Positions 22,616-36,100 of a DNA stretch of 64,000 nt are shown here, piece after piece. The stretch comes from Trichuris trichiura (lineage: Eukaryota > Nematoda > Enoplea > Trichinellida > Trichuridae). Where the stretch lies: NCBI GenBank assembly GCA_037903355.1, contig JBAJFE010000034.1, forward strand, positions 434,001 to 498,000. The letters run 5' to 3'. Positions within the stretch are counted from its first letter, which is position 1. The number at the start of each line of letters is the position of its first letter. A model generated the notes under the pieces. The model did no database searches. It saw only the letters and a program-made list of their open reading frames with translations, and was not told the origin of the DNA. Position numbers and translations under genes: made by a program.

Positions 22616-24733
22616 GTAGTTGAACCTCGAGTAGCGTAAAAACAACGGCATTGTAATATTATGCATAAGGTTTTTTAGGGGATAAAATGTTTTCTGAAAA
22701 TGGCGTCAATTCTAGTCTAGTGCTTGTTCCTACTACAAACATAAGCGACAAGGGCGGACTCTGCGCTAGCTACCCCACTCAGCATCTCCGAGCATTTCTC
22801 ATTTAACATGCGCCTGACGTCCTCTTCCTTCAGCTTTTGTACCATTTCAGTCCCATTGTCACTTTCCTCATCTGCATCGTCTCCTGCACTACTTGTTTCT
22901 ACGCTCATTTTCGTTTCGGTTAGTACAGATTGCAAGATTGCTTGTGGGTCCAGTTCGATAGAAGTGGCCACCTCATCATCTATTGCAACGAAATCTTCGA
23001 AATCTATTCCTTCAAACTCAGCCTCGCGAGTCGGACTATCAGGCTGGAGCTCGACATTATCCTCTTCGTCTCTGACGAATTCAGTTCTCCTGAAGCATTT
23101 CCTTATTGCCTCCAGTTGAACCTTATTCCAGGAAGAGCTGATCCAAAGTACGGCGTCCAAAGCATTAATAGACGCAGCAATCGAAGTCGCTGCCACAGAC
23201 AAACTGATGACTCCTGCTTTGCTAATGACTCACTACAGAAGCTGGATCCTGTATTTCGCTTTAAATGTCTTAATTACTCCTTGATCTGAAGGATAGGTTT
23301 TTCAGGAAGTGTTTGGAGGCAAGTATTTCAACGTAACGTTTGTGAGGTGCCCCACGCGCGGATGGCTCCGACGGTTTTTTACTACCAATAAGATCGAACG
23401 TTTCAGTAGCTTCATCTGTCGGTCGACACTTGTTACCCACTCCTCGAATATGACGGCTCTCATCCAGGCGCATTTATTTGATCTCCAAGTGACAGGGAGA
23501 CCGTCAGGCCTCAAGCTTCTAAATACGTGGAATTTTGCTGATTTCCCAATGACCAATGTCTTCAACTTCTCCCCAGTTGCGCTAGTGCAAAGAAGCACAG
23601 TGAAGCGTTCTTTGGAGAGCTTCCCGCTTTTGCATTTGTCGCCTTTTAGTACAAGGCTTCTATGAGGCATAGCCTTGAAAAACAAACCGCATTCATCAGC
23701 ATTGAAAATGTCTTCCTCTTTGAAGCCATTGGCGAAACAACGAAACTTCGCGATGAAGTCTTCCAAGACCTCGGCAGGCACTTCGCTAGATTCGCCGCAT
23801 AAGATTTTCTGAGAAGTCATATGACGGAGCTTGAACTTCTCGAGCCAACGGCTTGATGCTCAGGAACCTGTCAACCTGAATTTCGAGGCGAATCTTCTAG
23901 AACGTTCCTTGACCATTGGGCCCGAGATCCGTGCATTAGCTGCTCTCATTTGCTTAAACCAGTTTAACGCTGCTTCGCTTCGTCGAAGGAGGTTTTCCCG
24001 CTTTTTCGCTGCACATCTCCGCTTTCCTTCTCACATCTTTTCAAGTACTCACGTTTACGTCTCTGGACGTTGCTAACGCTAGTCTTGCTGACATAGAACC
24101 GTTCCACTGTCTTCCTTTGACGGTTGGTTCAAAGAAAGTGGATAAGATGCACTTTTTCCTTCAGTACCAACTCTCTCGAGTCTTTCCGTTCGGCCATAGT
24201 GCAAACTGTAACCAGCTTGGTAGCTATTACTGCGTAAGCCGGAATGTCTTTACTCGCAAAGTTACGTCATGCACGGGTACAGCAAAGCCAATGAATAGAA
24301 TTGAGCTCGACGCGAACGAATACAAGTAGGCTCAATTCATCACATTTTGCACCATGGGAGAATGCTGCCGACGCTTAGGTAGGAGGTCGTGTAACCAAGA
24401 AAACGCGGAAGCCGCGCCGGGAAGCATAAAAGAAGCATCGTCAAAGCGACGGAATCGGTTCCGTAAGCAGGAATCTCCAATGCACAGTAATGAAAAACTT
24501 CGCTACGTTGAGTAATAGCACATTGAGGCAATGACGGTTAACAGCTGCTAGCGACTGACACACAGCAAACTAGCATTGCGTCCATATACCAGGTCACGGC
24601 TAAAGCGGTCAACTTCCCATTTACGGAGGTTGTCCTTGCGCTTATGAACGTGCGGACAAATCAACTGGTAAAAATTCGGTCATCCTAGGAGGTGGTCGAC
24701 ATATAGAGATGGTGAACTTAGGAGGTTCAACTG
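22616..24733 (-). mobile_element. Tigger-type transposon, macrosatellite unit 3
   Basis: Third copy, equivalent ends. Sequence is closer to unit 1 than to unit 2 in the DDE core, with the same stop positions. Confidence 0.7.
22717..24197 (-). pseudogene. Tigger transposase, unit 3
   Basis: DDE core frame open over 23302-23820 exactly as in unit 1, with the same Lys replacing the second catalytic Asp. A new stop after CSRNKH (TAG at 22717-22719) shortens the C-terminus relative to the other two copies. Confidence 0.8.
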
Positions 24734-26430
24734 TTTTAAATAATATGTACAACGCCCGTCACGAAGTGTGAGTTAAAAAATTTAGAAATTGCCTGTGCAG
24801 CGCTCTAAGACACGCTTGCTTCCATGTAATGACATGTGGGATGTCCTTCTCCGAGTTCATTGACTTTTAAATTATTCATGACCATCTCATCATTCAAGCT
24901 TCTTTAAACTCTCCACCTTAAAATGCTGAATGAAATGCAAGTATTTAGTGCACAAAGACGAGTGCTTGCAGACAGCGGCACCCCGGAAATGTCCGCCGCC
25001 TTGCTCTAATTGAGTCTTTATCAACGTTTTTATCGGACCAAAATTGCGCTGTATTAAAAACCAGGGACTATCTACAACGGTATAGGCAACTGTAGGGTTA
25101 CCTATTTCAGAGAAAGTGGCTAAACACAGTGCCCCATAGGCTCAAGCAACACCAAGCAAACCTAACAACATAATAGAAAGCATAAATAACTAAATAAGAA
25201 CTGCGGACTTCGATTGTGGAAGCCAGTAAAAAAGATGCCAACAGTGCCGTGACTGGATGCAGCTTTCTTTATTCATGAAAACAATCTACAATGCGTCAGC
25301 AACGGCATTTTGAGATGTGAAAGTCGATGGAAAACAGGATCCAGTAAGCAACTGATTTGAATTTTGCCATCGCACTGAAGCATTCCAAATGAGATTTTAA
25401 GTCAAGAGGTGAAAATGCTAATTTTGTTTTTCGTTATTGGTCCTTCAGTTTTACTTATTTAGCCTTAAATTTATTTGTTTGAGCCGTAAGCAAAGCCTCA
25501 TATCATCAGCCCAAAGAAAGAAGGAATTGCTGAAAAGAAGATGGAAAGATCAAGGTTTGATACGCTTATATGAAAATACTAGAATGGAGGACGGTGACTC
25601 TTCTGGTAGTTCGAATTCAGTCTATCGCGGGGAACTGCCACGATGCTGCTATGTCGTGGATACTCAGACAGTACGTGTTCAGCTGCTCAACTCTGCGAAT
25701 AGCTACACTGTCTCGACATCATTGCTCACCCGTGGATCGCTGTCTGAACGTCCATGATCTCACGTATGGGACACAAAAGACACCATTGCTTCCCGGCCTT
25801 AGTTTTTGCTATCCGTATGTCTAGTCAACAGAGCAAGAGGAACAAGGAGTGGATATATCTATACACCACGCGGCGTCCATTGTGAGAATTTACATGAGGG
25901 AGGTGTCAAAGCTTATCCGCCATGTCTGTGCGGGAGAAAACTTCTCATGTACTGCGATGAAGGTTACGAGACGCCAGATCATTGCTCATGCTGACAATGT
26001 TCGCAATATTCTAGAATGGAAATGGGCAAAGAGAGGAGTATATCATGGATCGCTGTCCATTCGTTTCATCAACGGAAGCCCAACGAGTAAATATCTCGAT
26101 TGCACACTACATCAGAGCATACCATCGTCTTTGTAGAGATGATCTTGGCAGGTTCTTACAACGTGTCAGCTACAGCACTTTCCAGGATGAATGCGTCATG
26201 TAGAAAAATTCTATCATTCGATAAATGAAAGGAACCGTACAGTGCAGGCGGAAACTGAACAGAACTACAAAAATCAACGTAACTTGACAAACTTGACCAA
26301 ATCTGACGATAATCTGCAAACCTAAAAGGAACCCAAGACTATACGCGAAACAGAACAGCACCTTGTGAGTCCATATAGAAAACCCTTGAAAAGGAACTGC
26401 ATTTCTGTATATACGCAAACGCAACCGATG

Positions 26431-26567
26431 TGAACATGTTTGAACATGTCTGAACATGATTGAACATGTTCAAACATGATTGAACATGAACGAACATGAT
26501 TGAACAGGATCGAACATGTCTGAACAGGAGAACAAGATTGAACATGTTCGTTCATGTCTGAACATGA
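26431..26567. repeat. decamer minisatellite, unit 3 array A (further shortened)
   Basis: About 137 bp; it carries the unit 2 deletion plus another loss around 26529 that breaks the 10-bp register (GAACAGGAG directly followed by AACAAG). Confidence 0.9.
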
Positions 26568-26793
26568 TAACCTTGGCAGTGGAATTGGAATTGATATTGT
26601 AACGAACCGTCGTTACGAGAGAGGTTCCACCCAACGAGGACGCGGGATACACGCTACGAGGGGTCGCTCAAACGTTTACTTTCTCTCAGGCGACGCGAAC
26701 ACAACACGGCGACCAACCGACTCGCTCACTCGTCTGTCACACTCTGACTTCTGCATGAACTGCATTTCTGTATATACGCAAACGCAACCGATG

Positions 26794-26993
26794 TGAACAT
26801 GTTTGAACATGTCTGAACATGATTGAACATGAACGAACATGAGTGAACATGTTCAAACATGATTGAACATGAACGAACATGATTGAACAGGATCGAACAT
26901 GTCTGAACAGGAATGAACAAGATTGAACATGTTCGTTCATGTCTGAACAGGAATGAACAAGATTGAACATGTTCGTTCACGTCTGAACATGAT
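26794..26993. repeat. decamer minisatellite, unit 3 array B
   Basis: Same length and order as the other B arrays, with a single substitution (GTTCACGTCT near 26976). Confidence 0.9.
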
Positions 26994-27609
26994 TACCTTG
27001 GCAGTGGAATTGGAAGTGATATTGTAACGAACCGTCGTTACGAGAGAGGTTCCACCCAACGAGGACGCAGGATACACGCTACGAGGGGTCGCTCAAACGT
27101 TTACTTTCTCTCAGGCGACGCGAACACAACACAGCGACCAACCGACTCGCTCACTCGTCTATCACACTCTGACTTCTGTCCCCTAGTCACCGCTGGAGAC
27201 TATCGTAGCCCTAAGCTGAAAATCGTTTCTGCTGGCCAGAGCTGGCAGGAATTGCTACAATATCAAGAATTGAACAAGTCGTAGAATGAACAAAAAAATG
27301 TGGAATCCTTTCTCGAATGTCGGTGAAAAAGCTGATGAGTGAGCAGTCGATGGAAACATGAAAGAACACTTTTGCAGCTAAAAGAATCCTTAACTCTGCT
27401 ACGTTAAATATTTTAAAATTACAAAATACGGTCAGGTTGTCGATAGCTGAACCTGCATACTTTTCTTATCGGTATTTGATTTTGGTCGCGGTGAATAAGA
27501 GACGAAGAGTCGGTAATTCAACGCAAGCTGTCTCATTTCGCATCAAGGTAAGACTGAGATTGATAAATGCTGTGCGTTACAATGGTTTCAGCATTTTAGG
27601 GACAGAAGG

Positions 27610-28018
27610 TGTAGGAGCAGAGCTTCTTGCGACGATGTACGACAGATGTAAGTCTTTTATTGAAAGGGTATCCTGGCTAACTTGGTGTATACGGTACAGA
27701 ACAGCAATGGTGGTACGACAGCAGTACGACCAATTCGGCGACCCAAAACCATTCTCGCGACAGCCGTTTATATAGACCGCCGTTGCTCCCTACTTAGGCG
27801 AATGACCCTGGAGAGACCATGACCCATGGAAGGACAATAGTCCAGGGAGACAACAACGCATAGGGACCGTGAACTCAAGCATGATGATATTCTGCAAACC
27901 TGGGCACGGCTGTATAACAGGAGGGGGCCGCAGTCGCACCGCCCTACGGGTAGTCTTGGTTTAAGGCCATGCAAGGCCAAACCTCGGGTTGTTCACATCA
28001 GCGGTTGGTACAGGCACA
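27610..28018 (-). mobile_element. solo LTR in macrosatellite unit 3
   Basis: Copy of the same solo LTR, same GAAGG flanks, a few substitutions. Confidence 0.85.
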
Positions 28019-28349
28019 GAAGGGTTGGTTTTCTCTTGCTCTGATTTATGGAAGTACGGAGTTATAACCATTTTTTCTTTTCCATTTTTTTCATTGATTA
28101 CTTGTTTTGATTATTCATCCTATAGCTGAGACTCTAACAGGTTTCATGTTCAAAACGATTCTGCACATGCTATAGAACAGTGCAATTTTGCACAGCAATT
28201 CTTTCTGCACAACAGAATTTCCGGTCTTTTGTGCCACGGCGGTGCCGGAAAAGTAAGGCAGCAACTTTAAAGGAGGTCAAGTGGGGATTATAACGTCACC
28301 TGAACAATGGGTGACCTAAGCTACTGCTCACTGTGTACACATGCGAGCG

Positions 28350-28800
28350 ATGCGTATCAGCGAAGGAACGCTGCACATCTGGAAACAGTTGGCCGATCTG
28401 ATAAATGTTTCCAAGTGCGTTCTATAACCCTGCCGGCCATCCTGTCCTGCCCTAGCCTAAGCCTAAGCCTAAACCTTAACATGACGCGTGTTCGTTGCTG
28501 CCGTTGGGTTTTGCAGTTTTGACCGTGGCGCAAACGACAAGAAGCATACCGCAAACTAACGTTATTTAGCGATCATGCGAGATGCGTATTAGCGAAAGAA
28601 AGCAGCACACCTGGAAACAGTTGCCCGTTTAGGGAATTGTTTCCAAGTGCGAGCTATAACGACGCCTGCCATCGTGCTCTGCCCTAGCCTAAGCCTAAAC
28701 CTTAACATAACGCGTGTTCGTTGCTGCTGTTGGGTTATGCAGTTTTGACCGTAACGCAAACCACAAGTAGCATAGCGCAAAGTAACGTTATTTAGCTATC
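28350..28800. repeat. TTAGGC satellite, truncated unit 4
   Basis: Two monomers. The first resembles the first monomer of unit 1 (imperfect hairpin, extra CCTAAG) more than those of units 2 and 3, so the outermost units are the most alike. Confidence 0.75.
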
Positions 28801-29300
28801 AGTGAACACGCGAGCAATGAGTAACGCAAAAAGGGAAAAAGCATATGTACTGCTAACGCAGGCGCTCAGCCTGACGAAGGCGGCGCGTGGATTTCGCTGG
28901 AGGCGCATCCGACGGGTTCACTCGGGTGTACCTAATCACGCAGAAGGCGTCAGTGCCTCCTTACGGTGCCTCTACTTGTCGATGGGAAGTTGTCGCTAGA
29001 TCCCGGGACAGGCATAACGCAGAGTGAGATTTACCCTGTTTACCAAGGCACGCCTCAGCTCGGACAGTTGGCCTGCGATGTTTTTCATGAATTCCTACAC
29101 GATGTCTCAGCTTGAACACCTGCAGGCCCCATTGTGTTTCCCGTAACTTCAATGCATGCGCACCTGCTAAATTCCGTGCTTTTACTAAACCTGACGATAA
29201 CGTCCGTCCCGTTGTGCCGATAACAACCATTTATTACGCTGTAGAGGCGCAGATTACGCTTCGAAGTAGCCGCTTCCACTTCCGGCGCCCTCGTAGCATC

Positions 29301-30142
29301 CTGGACCCAACTTTCCTAATCATCATGATCTCTGGTTACCGTTTAGCTGATGTGAGCACATGAAGGCGATTTCGTGTATTTTACCATAAGCCCTCTTACC
29401 TTAACATTTACTCTATAGGCGCTATCATTCCGGTTCCTTGTCCTTTCCTCTAGTCTAGGCAGAAAAGTGCTTGTGCTCTTGGTGGATTTCGGCGGCAAGC
29501 AAAACGGTACAATGAGCAACAATTTCTAGTATTTAACCTGAGTGTGCGTTAAGCTACGCCAATTTTGTAAGAGCACACATTTCAACGTATGCAAAAGAAT
29601 GATATCACTTTACAGCGTGTCTTTCAGGACGTGTCACCGTCTTTACGTTTCATGGTATTTAAAACTTGTTGACATAAGGGCGGAAAAGTTGGGAACGTTT
29701 TGATGACACAGATTAGCGTTACGCCCTTCTGTCTTTCGAGAATTTAAAGCTGACGAAAAAGGGGAAAGAAGACATGCTGTCTAATACAACTGCAAACACA
29801 ATGACAAAATTATAGCTATGCCTTTTCACACATTCAGGCACACAATTTTAATAATAGCATACAAGTAAATGTGTAAAGATACTTTGTGCACATAGAGTGA
29901 CTTTTTATGAACCAATGAAATACATAATAACGCAATTTTGTCTGATCACATGGGGCACAGTTTCTTAGTACCTGCAAACAATCTATTATTGTACACAGGT
30001 GATCGTTTCTCATTAAATCATTAGGCCTAAAAGTACGAACGTAGTGACAGTGCATTCCTGGTGTAATATGGATTTCTCCGAACATTTTTGGGTAAAATGA
30101 CGCACTCATGTGCCGAGTGTGAGTGATTTTCTGCATTTTCAG
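29301..30142. other. unique sequence upstream of the first recognised FCHo exon
   Basis: The truncated fourth unit stops where CCTCGTAGCAT runs into unrelated sequence. The missing FCHo first exon (expected to encode only about a dozen residues ending before Gly-Asp-Lys) could lie here or upstream of the macrosatellite; I could not identify it. Confidence 0.4.
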
Positions 30143-33100
30143 GGTGACAAGCACAATGGCTTTGCAGTGATGTATCAGATCATGAAAGGGGGTCAGCAGA
30201 CAGTCAAGGACCTGTTCGATTTAGTAAAGGAACGAGCTGGCGTTGAGGACGAGAACCACCGCCATGGGGCGAAGACAGTGAAGCTAATCTCTAACTTCGA
30301 TAACCATAGGTTCGATTTGCCCACTTCCCAAATGTTCAATTTTGAAAACACGTTTAGTGAACTAAAATTCCGATATTAGCAAATGAGAAATGTATTTTGA
30401 TTGACATTAACTATTATTTTATAATGCCTACGTTATTATTATGTTTTGCAGCAGGCTTCTCTGCTTCATTTTCATCTTACACGAGGGTCATCATAAAACT
30501 TAGCTGTATAGCTAACGGGGATCTGTTTTTCCTTTATGTTCAATGCACTACCGTTACGCACATGGGCATACGCGTGCATGCGATTTCATTTTTGACTTGT
30601 TGGAACAAAAATTTGCTATAGCAATCTGACAGCAGACTTAAGTTCTACGTTGTGCGGTATTCATGGATGTTAAAGCTAGTTAGGATGCCGCAGGGTTCTC
30701 GGCATGTCTGCCTAACCCTTGAATTTTTTCTAATTGTCGAAAAGATCCATATAGCCCATTATTTTACCGAAAATATATAATTTTTATAATTATAACTTAG
30801 TTTTTGAGGAAGCATTTTAAGTTGTTTTTACAGCTCCTTGTTTACTAGTTTCCGGACAAGCTTAAAACGTGGAATACCATTGAGGCTTACGTTAAAATTT
30901 GCAACGCATGCTTACCTGCTTTCGTTAATACTAGTTGTTTAATTATAATTCTTGTAACGTCTGTGCTTTGCCGGCTGCTTTAGAGTGACCTGAGATCTGC
31001 AAACATTGGACTTGGAAATCGCTGTTTCGAAAGCGCCTATATCGCTTCAAACTCACGTAATGGTATAATGATTTTACCACGTGTGGCTCACAGGATTCTT
31101 TCGGCTTCTGGTCTTCTCTGCTACTGATAAGCTTACTGCGACTAAAATGAGCCTCTCTCAGAAGGTTAACCGTAAAGCAACGAAAGTAAAAGGTTTTCTC
31201 CTGTGGAGAACGCCGGTTTTGATGGGCATTTACAGTATACGCAGTTTTCAAAGTTACGCCATTGTAAGTTTGGCAACAAGAACCTGTGCACCGATCTGCT
31301 TTCATGTGCACTTGTTTTTTTGCCATTCCATGTCATTGCAAAATAATGACTTTTCCATTTGAAATAGTGCAGCGTTTAGTTTTCCGCGATGCTCTATTTC
31401 GTAGTTATCAGGACAGAAGTTTCACGCGCAGTTTATTTTGCAATTTCAGCCTATAGACATTTACAGCGTGTGGATGAGTAGAAAGGATTTAGGATTTTAA
31501 AATTTTGCGTTTTCTGCAATTGTCGTTTGAGTGGACCTTGTTTTCAGTTCATTGAACCCACTGTGGTGTACGTTGAAGTCGTATTTTCAAAGATTGTTGG
31601 ACGTTCAACAAGGCTTCGTTATTCGGTTACTTGAACTGTCTAAGGAAGTGCAGAGGTTTGGAGATGACCAATTCAAAATTCACAAGTCGGTAAGATTGCA
31701 TGCATACAGTTTTCTATTATTTTTGCGTGGTCAAAGAGTTTCCATCTTTGCCGACGTGAATGTAGCTTCAAGTGAACGTGTACTGGCTGCGTACAGAGCT
31801 AGCAAAGCTCAAAAAGCTTCGTAAAAACTTGTTTCCTTCATTTAGGACCGCTTTTACATCTTCACTGTGCGTCAAACCAGGTGCAATCATCAGAATACAT
31901 CTGAGCATATCTTTTTCGTTTTTCTTGGAGCGCCATTGCTTTATTGATTGCTGGCAGTGTCTGTAATCATGGAACGAAGCCTTGGTAAACGTTTTAACAG
32001 TTTCATGGCCTTTTTCGAAGAGTCTATTTACGGAGTATCATCATATATTGACGAAGCTTTCGGGGCAGACCGCGTTCAGTGCTCAGTGCTTTCATTGAGC
32101 TAGCGGCGGTGCGGAATATCAATGTAAACAAAAGGTTACCTGCCTTTTGAAGGGAATTCCAGAAATTTGTGAATATACTATGATATTCCATAATATTTCC
32201 TTTCTATTAAGATAAGCACTTTGACCAAACAGTACAAGTCATGCTCGATGGGAGCCTTGTGGCCAGATAAAGTATTCTTTTCCGTTAGCTTACTGTTATT
32301 CTTATCCTGCTTTTCTTTTCGTCCGTTTATCCACTTCAGTCTATGCCCTTTACTGAGCAACAGTGCATCCCCTTTCGGCTTAGGTAAAAGTCTTAGTGCT
32401 CTGCATTGTGTGGCGCTCATGATGCTTGCTCAGGTCCCTCGCTTCCTTAATAGAGCACTCTCACTATCGAGAGTGAGATTGTGCCATATGGTGAAAACAT
32501 CCTTTATCTTTTTAAGCATAAAGTAACTCTCCCACCGGACATCGTATGGTGTTGTGCGCCGTGACGGAAGCTCGATTAGCTTGCTCCGTGATTACAGTGT
32601 GATCAAGTGATTGTGAACAACCACTTGATCAAATTCAGATCGCTTGGGTAAGAGGCTTATTTTATCAGGAAGGGAATGTTATGGAATATGTTATCCTCAT
32701 ACACTTCTGGAACTTCCATGAAAATATGGCAAATTATTTTTTTTTGCTTTGTTATTACGCATGATTGCCAACTTCAACGAAAATGTTCAGCGCGTAATGC
32801 AGTCTGTGTCAAAAGTTTTGACGCTGCAAAAACATGTTTCCTCAGTGAAAGCCATGAAGAATTACGCTGCCGTTACGGGACTTGGTGGTTTACAGGAAAT
32901 TATAATGTAACAAATTCGCGCAGCGGTCATTTAACTCGCTGTCTTCGCAATGGGAGTAGCAACATATGCCTGTCCGTGCTTGAATGGATTTCTTTAACAA
33001 CTACGTGTACTACTGGCTACTATTTAGATCAAAACTTTTACTGCGGGAAATTAAAGGTGAATTTTAAAAGATCAAAAAATGAATATCTATAGCTTCGGTG

Positions 33101-36100
33101 GCAGTCAACATCCCGATAGATAGAAATCCCGTACAGCCAGAAGGTACTCTGTAAAGTTCGGCCTTGTGGCAATTGTACGTTGGCATTTTCTAGATAAGGA
33201 ATGCATTTTAGTAGATGTGCTATTATACTGGTCTTATTTTTTATATCACTAACTTCGAACAAGGCCAATATATTGGGTTGTTTCATAAGTTTGTTCCGCT
33301 CTTTTCGACTACTTTAACTTAATTTTGTCCATCGAATGTTTAGTCAACAATGTGTTCCCCTTCACTATTCACGACTTTCCAACGACTGGCCAGCTGTTCT
33401 ATCCCGCGTCGGTAGAAATGTGGGAGTTTGGGGGAGAAGAAGTCGGAGTGCCATTTTTGGAGGTCTTCGTCATCACTGAAGGAAACACCGCGCTAATTGA
33501 CAGCGAGCGAACAGAAAAGGTGATAGTCGGATGGAGCGAGGTCAGGAGAATAACCCGGATGAGGAAGCACCTCCCATCCGAGTTCTTGGATGGCTGTTTT
33601 TGTGATTATTGCTGTGTGCGGTCGGGCATTGTCGTGCTGCAGCATGATGTCATGTTGCTTCTTTTGCCTTTTCTGCTGAACTGCGCTCGCCAACGTCGTA
33701 ATTTTTCCACATAAATTGTGGCGGTGATAGTCTGGTTCTTTGGAAGCAATTCGAAATGTATAACACCCTCACAATCCCACCAGACGGACAGCATAGTCTT
33801 TCGTTCGTGCAATTTGGGCTTCGCTCGCGGGGTTGGATCCTTACCATGATTCAGCCACTCCTTTCTTTGTTTCATGTTGACGAACAGACACCACTTCTCG
33901 TCACCTGTGATGATCTGGCTAAAGAATGGGCGACGTTGGGTCACGGCTTGACGGTATCGAGCGAGAAGAGAACCTGCGCCAGAAACGGGCCGAATTTTGT
34001 CATCTCGACCCAGCTGATGTGGCACCCATAATCCCATTTTCTGTACCTTTCCCATAGATAGCAAATGTCGGCTCACAGTCACATGACTGCAGCCAACCTT
34101 CTCAGCCAGTTCGCGTGTCGACTGTCGTGGATCTTCGTGCACTAGGGCGTTCAGTCTCTCTTCATCAAAATCGCTTGGCCTCCCTGACCTCGCACTGTCA
34201 CTCAGATCAAAATTTCCCTCCCTGAAGCGGGAGAACCACTTTCTAGCTGCTCGATCGCTGATAGCCTTTTCCCCGTAGACCGCCTGGATCTTTTCAGCCG
34301 GTGCGACAGCACTTAATCCTCCGTTATACAGGAAAAGCAGCACGTGTCGGAGATGCTCCTTTTCGTCGACCTGACATTCCATCTTTCCAGTTAAGCTGAA
34401 ACTTCTCAAGAGCACGATATTAAAATTTAACTGTACTAACTTGCAGATAACATCGAGAGGTATTGAATGATATATACTGCTTGGCATGAGAGCAACTGCG
34501 TACAAAAAGAATTTACTTCTAAAGAAAACGGAACGAACTTATGAAACAACCCAATAATAACTCAAATATCTTTCTTGTCAAGATGTCAATGCGCCACTGC
34601 CACAAGGCCAAACTTTACAGTGTATCTTCCGCCTGTTCTAGATTTCAATCTACCGGGATTTTGACCCATTCGGGATCGCGACTGTACGTTGCTGGCTGGA
34701 AAAAGGGAGCATTAGCGGGAAAATGGCAAAGCGGCGCTAGAGTGAACTGCGAAGGTATCCAAAAGTTTTCGGCCTCTATAGCATCCAGTGACTTTAGCAG
34801 CTTAGCTTCTGTTATGTCCAAGTCTAAAATCCGTTAAGCTCAGTGTGCTTTTCACATCGGGACCTCAGGTACCCTAAGCCGTTGAAGAAGAAGAAGTTTT
34901 TTTTCGCGTGATTCAAAGTACCTCTGCTCAGTTGACCGCATGTTGTTCTGATTACTGAAAAACTTTCTTCGAAGATGTCGCTTCAGATTTCCAACCAGGA
35001 AATAGTCGCTGGATGCCAGTTCTGGGCTGTGCAGTGGGTGATTCAGCAATTTGAATCCACACTCGTGTATTGTAAAAAGTGCTGCGCTTCACTTGTGAAC
35101 TGTTGCCTTGCTATGGAAAAGCAGAATTCTACAGCTGTGCTTTCCAAGCTTTAAAAAGCAAATCAGCGTAGTGCCTGCTTGTGATGATAGTGTTCTTTTT
35201 CAAATAGTCAATCAGAAGAATTCCTTCTGTATGCCGAAAAAATTGTGGCCAGAACCTTTCCTGCTCTGGGTTTCATGCGAGACCTGACAGCCCTGGGAGA
35301 CTCTTTTTGCTTCCAGATCCTGCTTTGCTCCTAGGACTCCGGATCATACTGACGAATCCACCAGTCAGTGCGCGGGAGAAAATTTTCCTCCGATTCTTGG
35401 AAGAACCGTAAACTTTCCTTCGAGTACTCAACCGGAAGTTCCTTCTCAAACAATGAAAGAGTTGTGGGTACCCAACCTGCCTTGACCTTTGCCATTCATT
35501 CTATGTACGATTTAAAAGCTTAGCCTGTCGCATGATTTCTCAAATTGACACCCCTCTGTTCTGTAGAATCCTCTTCTCTGCAGGTGCAGTGTTTTTTTCC
35601 GAGGCCGCCTCTTCTAATCTAACCGCTGCCGACTTGACGATTGACAGATCTCAGCTGTGTAGTAGAATTGAGGATTCGCGTCTGCGTGCTAAAGCAAGGA
35701 TGTAAGGTTTCACTAGATATCGTATTATCAACCTTGACTGTATGATTTTCAAGTTAAAGTACTTTGTCATGATTGCTCTACATTTTGTTACGTGCTAGCA
35801 GCGCTTAACAGAACAAAATAGTCTGTTATCCAGAGCTAGTGACGGATCGTTTGTTTTGTAGGTTCTTTTAGGTGAGATTATCTCAAGGTCACTGTTCTCT
35901 CCATCCTATTTAGAGTAAGTTCGTGCAGCCGATTGATAATGCTGTAGCAATAGCGTATTCGATCGAATCGTTGACAAATGTATAATGGCAGTATGAAATT
36001 TGAAATGACATTGTGTTTTTATACCTAAATTGTTTGCATTCTTTGATTTAGGTTAAGGAGAAAGAATCAAAAACGTTTGAGGCGGTGAACTTAATTCAGA

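Larger units (their letters stand above)
7390..29300. repeat. macrosatellite: three ~7-kb tandem units plus a truncated fourth
   Basis: Units run approximately 7390-14440, 14440-21340, 21340-28240 and 28240-29300, all in the same orientation. Homologous landmarks recur at about 7.0, 6.9 and 6.9 kb: the transposase end at 8825, 15821 and 22717, and the solo LTR start at 13820, 20732 and 27610. By eye the copies differ by scattered substitutions and small indels, implying recent amplification. Each full unit contains, in order: telomere-motif satellite, ~800 bp of unassigned sequence, a dead Tigger transposon on the minus strand, ~1.7 kb unassigned, two decamer arrays inside a 424-bp duplication, and a minus-oriented solo LTR. 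Fragments inserted before amplification are shared by all units. No intact gene was recognised. ORFs conserved between units are conserved simply because the copies are young. Confidence 0.9.
33110..34675. mobile_element. palindromic MITE (copy 1), split by a mariner
   Basis: The left part (33110-33272) and right part (34557-34675) are inverted relatives: TGTAAAGTTCGGCCTTGTGGCA at the left mirrors TGCCACAAGGCCAAACTTTACA at the right. Both match the MITEs at 57470-57700 and 63160-63410. The mariner at 33273-34554 inserted into the centre at a TA. Confidence 0.75.

Noticed and set aside
25806..25994. Cysteine-rich ORF with YCDEGYET resembling a sushi domain
   Set aside because: Cysteine count and spacing do not fit the domain, and units 1 and 2 do not keep the same open frame upstream.
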